A stretch of 5,259 nt of DNA from a bacterium (GTDB lineage Bacteria; JAMCPX01). Below the pieces are notes generated by a model, which had not been told where the DNA came from, did not search any database, and was given only the letters and a program-made list of their open reading frames with translations. The stretch covers positions 1 through 5,259 of the forward strand of contig JAJYLM010000145.1 of the NCBI GenBank assembly GCA_021787655.1, given 5' to 3'. The position numbers and the translations under genes were made by a program. Below are positions 1 to 4,163 of this stretch, piece after piece. Position 1 is the first letter of the stretch. Each line of letters starts with the position of its first letter.

Positions 1-2
1 TC

Positions 3-206
3 CATGAGCAAACACGGGAAAAACTAAAAAAGATCTCCGGGATAGAGAAAGTTAGTATAACCGATTTACTCGATAAGCTGGTCAGGGAATATGAAAAATC
101 TTTCTGGGAAGGCTTTGACAGCGAAGCTAAAGCTTTTCTCAATAAAAAAGAATTAACGTCAAGAACGATCTTCGAAAAGATCATAAAAGATGGTTTTTCA
201 AAGTAA
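3..206 (+). CDS. MazE-like antitoxin, C-terminal part (5' end outside window)
   Basis: This is an open frame that runs in from the left edge and ends at TAA 204-206, giving 67 visible residues without an N-terminus. The visible part begins HEQTREKLKKISG and continues through a helical, charged tail containing YEKSFWEGFDSEAKAFL. Such a tail is typical of antitoxins of MazF/PemK toxins, where an N-terminal ribbon-helix-helix or similar DNA-binding domain is followed by a flexible toxin-neutralising helix. The short stretch VSITDLLDKLVREYEKS near residues 17-33 looks like the end of a ribbon-helix-helix domain (inference). The gene overlaps the next one by 17 bases in another frame, the usual translational coupling of antitoxin and toxin. 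By analogy it should bind and block the toxin and repress the operon. The operator and promoter would lie upstream, outside the window. Confidence 0.75.
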   Translation, partial: HEQTREKLKKISGIEKVSITDLLDKLVREYEKSFWEGFDSEAKAFLNKKELTSRTIFEKIIKDGFSK

Positions 207-552
207 AGATGCTCCCCTTCGAGGGGAAATATGGTTGGTCGATTTTAATCCTTCACTAGGTTCTGAGATAAAAGACCAGCATCCTGCACTTGTGGTTTCC
301 GTGAATGAACTGAATGAGAGTCCATGGGGATTGATTGTCGTATGTCCGATTACGACTTCCAGAAAGGACAAGATATTCAGATTGCACGTTTTCATATCAC
401 CGCCTGAAGGTGGAATAAAACATGATTCGATTATACGGTGCGATCAAATAAAATCGGTCTCTGTTCAACGGTTTATGAAAAGGTGGGGACAGGTAGACGA
501 AGAAGTACTGCAAAAAGTAGATGGTATCTTAAAAAAGATATTGAACCTGTAA
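190..552 (+). CDS. mazF: MazF/PemK-family endoribonuclease toxin
   Basis: The 120-residue product has the usual length and core of the MazF/PemK/CcdB-like fold. RGEIWLVDFNPSLGSE lies at residues 11-26, HPALVVS at 31-37, the beta strand and loop VVCPITTSRKD at 50-60, and PPEGGIKHDSIIRCDQIKSVSV at about 72-93. Members cleave single-stranded mRNA at short sequence motifs and stop growth when the labile antitoxin is lost. An in-frame TAA at 184-186 makes ATG 190 the only reasonable start. The ribosome-binding site is weak, so translation probably depends on the overlapping antitoxin gene. Most family members have Arg before the Pro of the RPALVVS motif, a residue tied to catalysis. Here it is His31, while Ser25, Glu26 and Thr55/Thr56 are kept. 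The altered residue may be a subfamily trait or may reduce activity. The family call is secure; cleavage specificity cannot be read. Confidence 0.93.
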   Translation: MVFQSKDAPLRGEIWLVDFNPSLGSEIKDQHPALVVSVNELNESPWGLIVVCPITTSRKDKIFRLHVFISPPEGGIKHDSIIRCDQIKSVSVQRFMKRWGQVDEEVLQKVDGILKKILNL

Positions 553-655
553 CGTTACCCCGAAAACCATGACGCGTGCACAGAGAGTGTCTCGCGGTTA
601 AAAAAAAGAGATAAAAACAGAGCAAACCCCCCGCCTCTCTAATTCATACCTGTAT

Positions 656-687
656 CGTACCACGTAGCATGAGAAAATGGGGGTACG
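656..687. repeat. Inverted repeat CGTACC...GGTACG upstream of a TATAAT box
   Basis: CGTACC at 656-661 and GGTACG at 682-687 are perfect reverse complements separated by 20 bases. They lie about 24 bases upstream of the TATAAT hexamer at 711-716. The spacing would suit a regulator half-site pair just upstream of a promoter, or an RNA stem at the end of the toxin transcript. No U-run follows, so it is not a standard terminator. The function is unproven. Confidence 0.25.
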
Positions 688-710
688 CGATCCTTGAATA
701 CAAAAAAATG

Positions 711-716
711 TATAAT
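711..716 (+). promoter_or_regulatory. Possible -10 box of the methyltransferase gene
   Basis: TATAAT, a perfect sigma-70 -10 hexamer, lies 52 bases upstream of ATG 769 in A+T-rich DNA. A TTGAAT at 694-699 is only 11 bases upstream, too close to be a normal -35 box, and nothing good lies at a 16-18 base spacing. If real, the promoter is weak or needs an activator. In A+T-rich DNA this match could also be chance. Confidence 0.3.
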
Positions 717-768
717 GAATTTTAAACAATGGCTATTATAAAAATAGAGAATGTGGTAAAAGAAAAAC

Positions 769-1329
769 ATGCTGATTAACATAGTTTTTATAACGGTCTT
801 TATCTTGTTTTTTGTTACAAACAAGCTGCTGGAAAAGATGTTCGTAAAGAAGGAACACAATTCCGGGGGGAACTTACCCGTCGACAAACAGTTGTTCGCA
901 ATTGGAAAAATATCGGTTTTACTGACATGGTCAGCGGCAGTTCTCCAGGCAAGCGGTCATAACATAAGGATGATCATCCTTCCGGCAGGCTATGACGTTC
1001 TGGCGGCCAGTTTGTTTGTTGCCGGCTTTGTCCTGTCAACGATCGCTCATCTCTACCTTGCCGAAGCCAATACTCCCGTGCTTCCGGATGGAACAACGGC
1101 GTTAAAGACCCGGGGCATTTTCAGATTCAGCCGCAATCCTTCATATCTCGGGATTTATCTCATGATCATTGCAAGTATAATCTTTACGGCGGATATTATC
1201 GTTGTAGCGCTGGGAATTACAGGTATCGTAATCCACCATAGGATAATCAAGAACGAAGAAGAGTTTCTCAAAACGCGATTTGGCGCTGCATTTGATGCAT
1301 ATTGTTCCAAAACGCGCAGATATATCTAA
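769..1329 (+). CDS. Integral-membrane isoprenylcysteine/phospholipid methyltransferase-family protein
   Basis: The 186-residue protein has hydrophobic segments near residues 1-18, 43-62, 75-98 and 127-158. Its C-terminal half carries the ICMT/PEMT-like signature: LKTRGIFRFSRNPSYLGIYL at 112-131 (the R-N-P-x-Y variant of the R-H-P-x-Y motif), then HHRIIKNEEEFLKTRFG at 156-172 with the conserved E-E-x-x-L, and a basic tail ending RRYI. In characterised members this region forms the S-adenosylmethionine pocket at the membrane face, and the enzymes methylate prenylcysteine, phosphatidylethanolamine or other small lipidic substrates. Bacterial members of this length are mostly of unknown substrate. 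ATG 769 is used because the earlier ATG 751 meets a stop at once. The upstream Shine-Dalgarno sequence is poor. The gene is probably monocistronic, lying after a 216-base spacer and convergent with the next gene. The family is clear; the substrate is not. Confidence 0.88.
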   Translation: MLINIVFITVFILFFVTNKLLEKMFVKKEHNSGGNLPVDKQLFAIGKISVLLTWSAAVLQASGHNIRMIILPAGYDVLAASLFVAGFVLSTIAHLYLAEANTPVLPDGTTALKTRGIFRFSRNPSYLGIYLMIIASIIFTADIIVVALGITGIVIHHRIIKNEEEFLKTRFGAAFDAYCSKTRRYI

Positions 1330-1399
1330 GTATTTATCGGGATCTCTGAAACATACAAAAACAATTCTTCATCCAAATACTCCGATCTGGGGAAAAAGA

Positions 1400-1408
1400 T
1401 TATCCACA
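1400..1408 (+). promoter_or_regulatory. Isolated consensus DnaA-box 9-mer
   Basis: TTATCCACA matches the strict bacterial DnaA-box consensus exactly and lies in the non-coding spacer between two convergent genes. I saw no second box nearby and no A+T-rich unwinding element or dnaA/dnaN genes, so there is no sign of a replication origin. It may be a chance match or one of the scattered chromosomal boxes that titrate DnaA. Confidence 0.25.
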
Positions 1409-1482
1409 GCATTATGTCCGGGGCGTAGCTCAACCAGCTGCTCATGCACCTTAACACAACGTCAGCTTACAGAACATGACGC

Positions 1483-1502
1483 GCTTCCTGACGGGTGGAA
1501 GC
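1483..1502 (-). terminator. Hairpin just past the V4R-like gene, weak terminator candidate
   Basis: GCTTCC (1483-1488) and GGAAGC (1497-1502) form a perfect 6-bp stem with an 8-base loop, starting 7 bases beyond the stop codon of the minus-strand gene that ends at 1509. The distal arm is part of the palindrome GGAAGCTTCC (1497-1506), so an alternative pairing exists. The sequence beyond the stem on the minus strand is not U-rich, so intrinsic termination would be poor. It may instead block 3' exonucleases. Confidence 0.3.
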
Positions 1503-1508
1503 TTCCGT

Positions 1509-2102
1509 CTACCAGGTAATGATGTAGGTACAGCTCTCGGCGCCGTTTTTACGGCACGGCTTTGTATTATCGTGGTGGACGACTGCCTTGGCCTCGAATT
1601 TCTTCGCCATTGACTTAATAATCCCCTCGTCGAAAGCACAGGGGTAAGGGTTTCTGCATGCGCTTATGATTTTATGTTCGTCCTTGACCCTTTCATACCC
1701 GTAGTGTCCGATCCCTTCGAACATCTTCCCGGTCGTTATATCGAACAGCACCTTCCCGTCTTTTCTGTGATTCATGTGGTATGCGACATCGATTGACTTG
1801 ATCGCGCTGTCGATATCCTGTACCCACGGCGGAAATTGCGCGTTCTCCGGAATCTTCATGCCTATTTCTTTCAGCACGGAATCTCCGATATCCCTGGCGA
1901 TATTCTGAAAAGCCTTGAGCCAGTTCTCATGTGAATACCAGCCGTTCAAATCGATGACATATTCTCCGTTCTTTTCGGTGCCGATTCCTGCCTCGAGCAG
2001 ATACTTTTTTGCCAGTGACTTGAACGCACCGATACCGTCAACGACGGCAAAAACAGTCGTGCCGTTCACTTCGATACCCTTTTCAAATGCTCTGAATTGC
2101 AT
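1509..2102 (-). CDS. Cysteine-rich V4R/heme-NO-binding-like protein of unknown function
   Basis: The 197-residue soluble protein has no signal peptide or membrane segment. It starts MQFRAFEKGIEVNGTTVFAVVDGIGAF and has a central region with GWYSHENWLKAFQNIARDIG (residues 54-73), KIPENAQFPPWVQDIDSAIKSIDVAYHMNH (83-112) and GIGHYGY (130-136). The C-terminus carries four cysteines, C149, C155, C183 and C191, with H176/H177 between the pairs, and ends GAESCTYIITW. This layout resembles the V4R/HNOB superfamily, whose C-terminal Cys/His cluster is thought to bind metal and whose pocket binds small hydrophobic molecules or heme. I recognise the protein only as a conserved uncharacterised family, so the superfamily link is inference. 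A strong ribosome-binding site (GGGAGGT, complement of 2112-2118) lies 9 bases before ATG 2102. The 178-base upstream gap and a promoter-like sequence suggest its own transcription unit. Confidence 0.8.
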   Translation of the reverse strand: MQFRAFEKGIEVNGTTVFAVVDGIGAFKSLAKKYLLEAGIGTEKNGEYVIDLNGWYSHENWLKAFQNIARDIGDSVLKEIGMKIPENAQFPPWVQDIDSAIKSIDVAYHMNHRKDGKVLFDITTGKMFEGIGHYGYERVKDEHKIISACRNPYPCAFDEGIIKSMAKKFEAKAVVHHDNTKPCRKNGAESCTYIITW

Positions 2103-2180
2103 ATATTGGTTACCTCCCTTTTAATTTGATTGCTCTTTTTGAAAATTCAATAAAATTTCGAGCCCGTAGCGAGGACTCCT

Positions 2181-2209
2181 TATTTACCTCTATCTTACCC
2201 CGCCGTCAA
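2181..2209 (-). promoter_or_regulatory. Likely sigma-70 promoter of the cysteine-rich V4R-like gene
   Basis: On the minus strand TTGACG (complement of 2204-2209, 5 of 6 matches to the -35 consensus) is followed after exactly 17 bases by TAAATA (complement of 2181-2186, 3 of 6 matches to the -10 consensus). Transcription would start near 2174 and leave a leader of about 70 bases before ATG 2102. That leader contains the short inverted repeat TTGAA-AA-TTCAA at 2139-2150. The -10 match is modest. Confidence 0.35.
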
Positions 2210-2235
2210 CCCGGGCCTGCGGGCAGTCAACACCT

Positions 2236-2265
2236 GTCAGATAAACGTATAGTCAGATAACGTAT
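2236..2265. repeat. Near-perfect tandem direct repeat, 16-base period
   Basis: GTCAGATAAACGTAT at 2236-2250 is repeated as GTCAGATAACGTAT at 2252-2265, differing by one A. It lies directly beyond the stop codon of the DUF2007 gene and about 26 bases upstream of the -35 box proposed for the next gene. Tandem copies at about 1.5 helical turns could be paired regulator sites, or a slippage duplication. A shorter direct repeat, GTCAAC at 2205-2210 and 2226-2231, sits beside it. Confidence 0.55.
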
Positions 2266-2280
2266 CAGTTGCGAGAGAAC

Positions 2281-2505
2281 TTATTCGTTGACGTTGGTGA
2301 ACTGTGCCTTGAGGAGGATCCTTCGTACCCGTTCCCGGTCGTCTTCCCGGACGAGCAGGCGTACCCCGACGACGCCTGGATACATACTGCCCATGTTTGC
2401 ATCGGCAAGCCTGTTCTCGATGCCCTCTGCGTCGAGTCTCGCCTTGACGATCAGCGCCTCATACTCATGGTAGAACGTTTCCACGGTTACAAACGTATCA
2501 GACAT
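2281..2505 (-). CDS. DUF2007-family putative signal-transducing protein
   Basis: The 74-residue protein reads FVTVETFYHEYEALIVKARLDAEGIENRLADAN and then VGVRLLVREDDRERVRRILL. This is the pattern of the small ferredoxin-like-fold DUF2007 family: an N-terminal strand, a helix that alternates E-A-x-x-x-K-x-x-L-x-x-x-G-I, a Gly-rich turn, then a strand and a helix rich in D/E/R. The family is labelled putative signal transduction, and no biochemical activity is established to my knowledge. Pro43 and the Gly-Val-Val-Gly segment correspond to the usual P-x-x-G-G-x-x-L turn. The start ATG 2505 is preceded by GGGGAG five bases upstream, inside the end of the yjbQ gene, and only two bases separate that gene's stop from this start. 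The two genes are therefore almost certainly co-transcribed and translationally coupled. It is the last gene of the operon. Confidence 0.82.
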   Translation of the reverse strand: MSDTFVTVETFYHEYEALIVKARLDAEGIENRLADANMGSMYPGVVGVRLLVREDDRERVRRILLKAQFTNVNE

Positions 2506-2507
2506 GC

Positions 2508-2924
2508 TTACTCCCCGATAATCTTGACCAGCACCCGTTTCCTTCTCATGCCGTCGAACTCACCGTAAAAGATCTGTTCCCAGGGGCCGAAATCCAGTTT
2601 GCCCTTCGTAACCGCAACGACGACCTCTCTGCCCATGATCTGACGCTTGAGGTGCGCATCTGCATTCACTTCTCCTGTGTTGTGGCGGTAAGAAGCAACC
2701 GGTTCATGCGGCGCGAGCTTCTCCAGCCATACGTCGAAATCGTGGTGCAGACCTGATTCATCGTCATTGATGAAAACAGATGCCGTTATATGCATGGCAT
2801 TGACCAGCACCATACCCTCGATGATCCCGCTCTCCCTGAGGCACTGCTCCACCTGTCCGGTAATGTTGATGAACGCTGTCCTTGCCGGCACCTGGAACCA
2901 CAGCTCTTTGCGGTATGATTTCAC
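2508..2924 (-). CDS. yjbQ: YjbQ/UPF0047 family protein (secondary thiamine-phosphate synthase-like)
   Basis: The 138-residue length is normal for the family. Conserved blocks are in order: MHITASVFINDDESGLHHDFDVWLEKLAP at residues 44-72, SYRHNTGEVNADAHLKRQIMGREVVVAV at 78-105, then KGKLDFGPWEQIFYGEFDGMRRKRVLV at 107-133. The conserved histidines (H45, H81, H91) and the G-x-W-E-Q-I-F-x-x-E-F-D-G-x-R-x-R block are intact. YjbQ of Escherichia coli can replace thiamine-phosphate synthase weakly when overproduced, but its true role is unsettled. The start is GTG 2924: an in-frame TAA lies six codons upstream, and a GGGGGA-type ribosome-binding site sits at a slightly long distance. It lies 37 bases after the upstream V4R-like gene and 2 bases before the DUF2007 gene, all on the minus strand, so the three probably form one operon. 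The protein is likely cytoplasmic. Confidence 0.93.
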   Translation of the reverse strand: MKSYRKELWFQVPARTAFINITGQVEQCLRESGIIEGMVLVNAMHITASVFINDDESGLHHDFDVWLEKLAPHEPVASYRHNTGEVNADAHLKRQIMGREVVVAVTKGKLDFGPWEQIFYGEFDGMRRKRVLVKIIGE

Positions 2925-2961
2925 GGCAGTTCTTTCCCCCGATTATCCGCCACCGGTGTGC

Positions 2962-3522
2962 CTATTTTGATGTATAGGTGAAGTGCAGTTCGGTGATAGG
3001 GTCGCCGTAACACTGGCACTTCGTGATCTCGGACTTCACGTTCTGATATTTACAGATGATAAGAAACTGCTCATTCCACCCCTGCACACTCTTGACGTGT
3101 GCCATATCGATATCCGGGAAGTCCGTAATGGTGAACAGCGCCTGGTCCTTGTCCGGTATAGAGATCTCCGCCTTGCCGGTATCATAATAACTGCTCCAGA
3201 CACTCATTGCCCGGGTCTGCCAGAGCTTTGGTCCGGAAAAGGTGAGAAAGATCCTGTAGATCGTCGACAGATCATGCTGCGCACCGAGCCGTCCCTGCTC
3301 TATGCAGTAGGAGAGATCACCCTTGCCGGCGACCTTGTCGAGTGCATGCAGCAGGTCAGTGTACATCTTGTACGGATACCACGCTGTCTGGACGATGTGT
3401 TCGCTCATGTATTTCGACGTGTCGGCGGGAAGGACCGCCAGGACCTTGTCCAGAATATGCTGGGGGTCTCTCTTGATAAACTTAATAAGCCCGAGAATCG
3501 GAACGCCTTTTACCTGTGCCAT
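2962..3522 (-). CDS. V4R/heme-NO-binding-like domain protein, first gene of a three-gene operon
   Basis: The 186-residue protein resembles the stand-alone V4R/HNOB-like domains known from many delta-proteobacterial paralogues. LDKVAGKGDLSYCIEQGRLG at 61-80 runs on into AQHDLSTIYRIFLTFSGPKL at 81-100, followed by W-x-x-Y-Y-D-x-G at 109-116, then ITDFPDIDMAHVKSVQGW at 132-149 and the closing KCQCYGDPITELHFTYT (168-184). These blocks match the domain's helix, the aromatic Y-Y-D-x-G segment and the C-terminal strand where cysteines often sit (C169 and C171 here). Such domains bind small hydrophobic ligands or heme and usually feed an output domain, but none is attached here. ATG 3522 has a good ribosome-binding site, AGGAG (complement of 3529-3533), at a normal distance. 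A 220-codon frame on the opposite strand (2983-3645) is a shadow, because only the minus frame has recognisable family sequence. Ligand and function are unknown. Confidence 0.82.
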   Translation of the reverse strand: MAQVKGVPILGLIKFIKRDPQHILDKVLAVLPADTSKYMSEHIVQTAWYPYKMYTDLLHALDKVAGKGDLSYCIEQGRLGAQHDLSTIYRIFLTFSGPKLWQTRAMSVWSSYYDTGKAEISIPDKDQALFTITDFPDIDMAHVKSVQGWNEQFLIICKYQNVKSEITKCQCYGDPITELHFTYTSK

Positions 3523-3651
3523 GGTGTTCTCCTTTCCTCATTGTTGGTCATCGTTTATGGATGCCCAGTCAAAAAATATTCAATCATCAATGCAGCGTTC
3601 ATGGACCGCAGAGTCCTGAGCATGCGGTACGCAGTTGTCCGATAGTCAGCG

Positions 3652-3996
3652 TTAATCATAGATGGCAATCATAACACTTTCGAGGTATTCGATAATATCC
3701 GGTTCATCCTCTTTTTTTGCCAGCCCCATGGCGTCGAGCCCTGCTTTATTCCTGATATTGGTTTTTGCCCCTGCCTCCACGAGGTCCCTGATCTTATCCA
3801 GGGCATTGTTTTTTATTGCGAGGTGCAGCGGGGTGTCGCCGTCTTTGTTCTGTGCGTTTATCCGTTGCGCTTCCTGGCACTCAGGCTTCGATACTATTTT
3901 TTTAAACACATCATACGGTTCAAGTACCGCCAGATGTACCAGCGTGTTTCCCTGTTCGTCCTTAAAATGTAAGGGCATGTTTTCTGTCAACATCAT
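3652..3996 (-). CDS. Small ankyrin-repeat protein
   Basis: With the chosen start the product is 114 residues, almost all ankyrin repeats. A degenerate first repeat begins at DEQGNTLVHLAV (residues 13-24), a canonical one is KDGDTPLHLAIKNNALDKIR continuing to about 83 (51-83), and a partial one is KAGLDAMGLAKKEDEPDIIEYL (84-105). Ankyrin repeats mediate protein-protein contacts and have no catalytic role. No other domain is present, so this may be an adaptor or inhibitor with an unknown partner. The frame stays open back to GTG 4086, but that start has no ribosome-binding site. ATG 3996 (followed by ATG 3993) is preceded by GGGGAGA, and a promoter lies between 4040 and 4069, which would exclude the longer form. 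The gene is divergent from the hydrolase at 4164 and is separated by 129 bases from the V4R operon downstream. Confidence 0.85.
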   Translation of the reverse strand: MMLTENMPLHFKDEQGNTLVHLAVLEPYDVFKKIVSKPECQEAQRINAQNKDGDTPLHLAIKNNALDKIRDLVEAGAKTNIRNKAGLDAMGLAKKEDEPDIIEYLESVMIAIYD

Positions 3997-4000
3997 ACCA

Positions 4001-4007
4001 TCTCCCC
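4001..4007 (-). promoter_or_regulatory. Ribosome-binding site that fixes the ankyrin gene start
   Basis: GGGGAGA on the minus strand lies 4 bases before ATG 3996 and 7 bases before the adjacent ATG 3993. The alternative GTG 4086 has no such site. The second ATG has the more usual spacing, so the first residue may be either methionine. Confidence 0.6.
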
Positions 4008-4017
4008 GGTTGGTCGT

Positions 4018-4032
4018 GCTTCTCTCAGAAGC
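4018..4032 (-). other. Perfect hairpin at the 5' end of the predicted ankyrin-gene leader
   Basis: GCTTCT (4018-4023) and AGAAGC (4027-4032) form a perfect 6-bp stem with a 3-base loop. With the promoter at 4040-4069 the transcript would begin near 4033, so the stem would sit at the very 5' end of the mRNA, about 10 bases from the ribosome-binding site. A 5'-terminal stem can protect an mRNA from RNase E-type decay; that role is inference. Confidence 0.4.
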
Positions 4033-4039
4033 TGGAAAC

Positions 4040-4069
4040 AGTATACAGGAAAAAACGGCAAAAAGCCAA
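4040..4069 (-). promoter_or_regulatory. Sigma-70-type promoter of the ankyrin gene
   Basis: On the minus strand TTGGCT (complement of 4064-4069, 4 of 6 to consensus) is separated by 18 bases from TATACT (complement of 4040-4045, 5 of 6 to consensus). A TG lies directly before the -10 box. The predicted start near 4033 gives a leader of roughly 37 bases to ATG 3996. This position would make the upstream GTG 4086 unusable. Confidence 0.45.
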
Positions 4070-4087
4070 TTTGAATCTTCCTGCACT

Positions 4088-4105
4088 CATGACGTCCGTG
4101 TCATG
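4088..4105. promoter_or_regulatory. Inverted repeat CATGAC-N6-GTCATG, operator candidate between divergent genes
   Basis: The arms CATGAC (4088-4093) and GTCATG (4100-4105) are perfect reverse complements around a 6-base spacer, an 18-bp dyad like the site of a dimeric repressor. It lies 19 bases upstream of the -35 box of the ankyrin promoter and about 60-70 bases before the hydrolase start, so a bound factor could affect both genes. No regulator gene is in the window. Confidence 0.4.
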
Positions 4106-4163
4106 GACTGTCAGTTGTTCACGCTGATAACCGCGCCGATTGACTGAAGGTGCCAAATGATTT

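Noticed and set aside
573..596. Imperfect hairpin CGCG...CGCG after the toxin gene as a terminator
   Set aside because: The stem is broken by internal loops and is followed by an A-run, not a T-run, on the transcribed strand.
1420..1500. Complete tRNA gene starting GGGGCGTAGCTC
   Set aside because: There is no closing D-stem arm, no T-arm sequence of the GGTTCGA type and no CGCCCC acceptor partner within 100 bases. It is kept only as a low-interest fragment.
1280..1519. Plus-strand open frame of 79 codons across the methyltransferase end and the spacer
   Set aside because: Its first third overlaps the real gene in another frame and the rest is low-quality Ser/Thr/Arg/Pro sequence, with no ribosome-binding site or homology that I recognise.
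2983..3645. Plus-strand open frame of 220 codons, longer than the minus-strand gene it covers
   Set aside because: Its sequence matches no family I know and it has no ribosome-binding site. The minus frame has V4R-like family blocks, a good ribosome-binding site and an operon context, so the plus frame is a shadow.
3997..4086. N-terminal extension of the ankyrin protein from GTG 4086, containing a hydrophobic stretch LFAVFSC that resembles a lipobox
   Set aside because: There is no ribosome-binding site at GTG 4086, the N-terminus is acidic (MQEDSNW) unlike a signal peptide, and a promoter lies inside this stretch. ATG 3996 has a good ribosome-binding site.
3662..4147. Plus-strand open frame of 161 codons opposite the ankyrin gene
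   Set aside because: It is the Ser-rich antisense of ankyrin-repeat codons, with no recognisable domain; the minus frame is clearly the gene.
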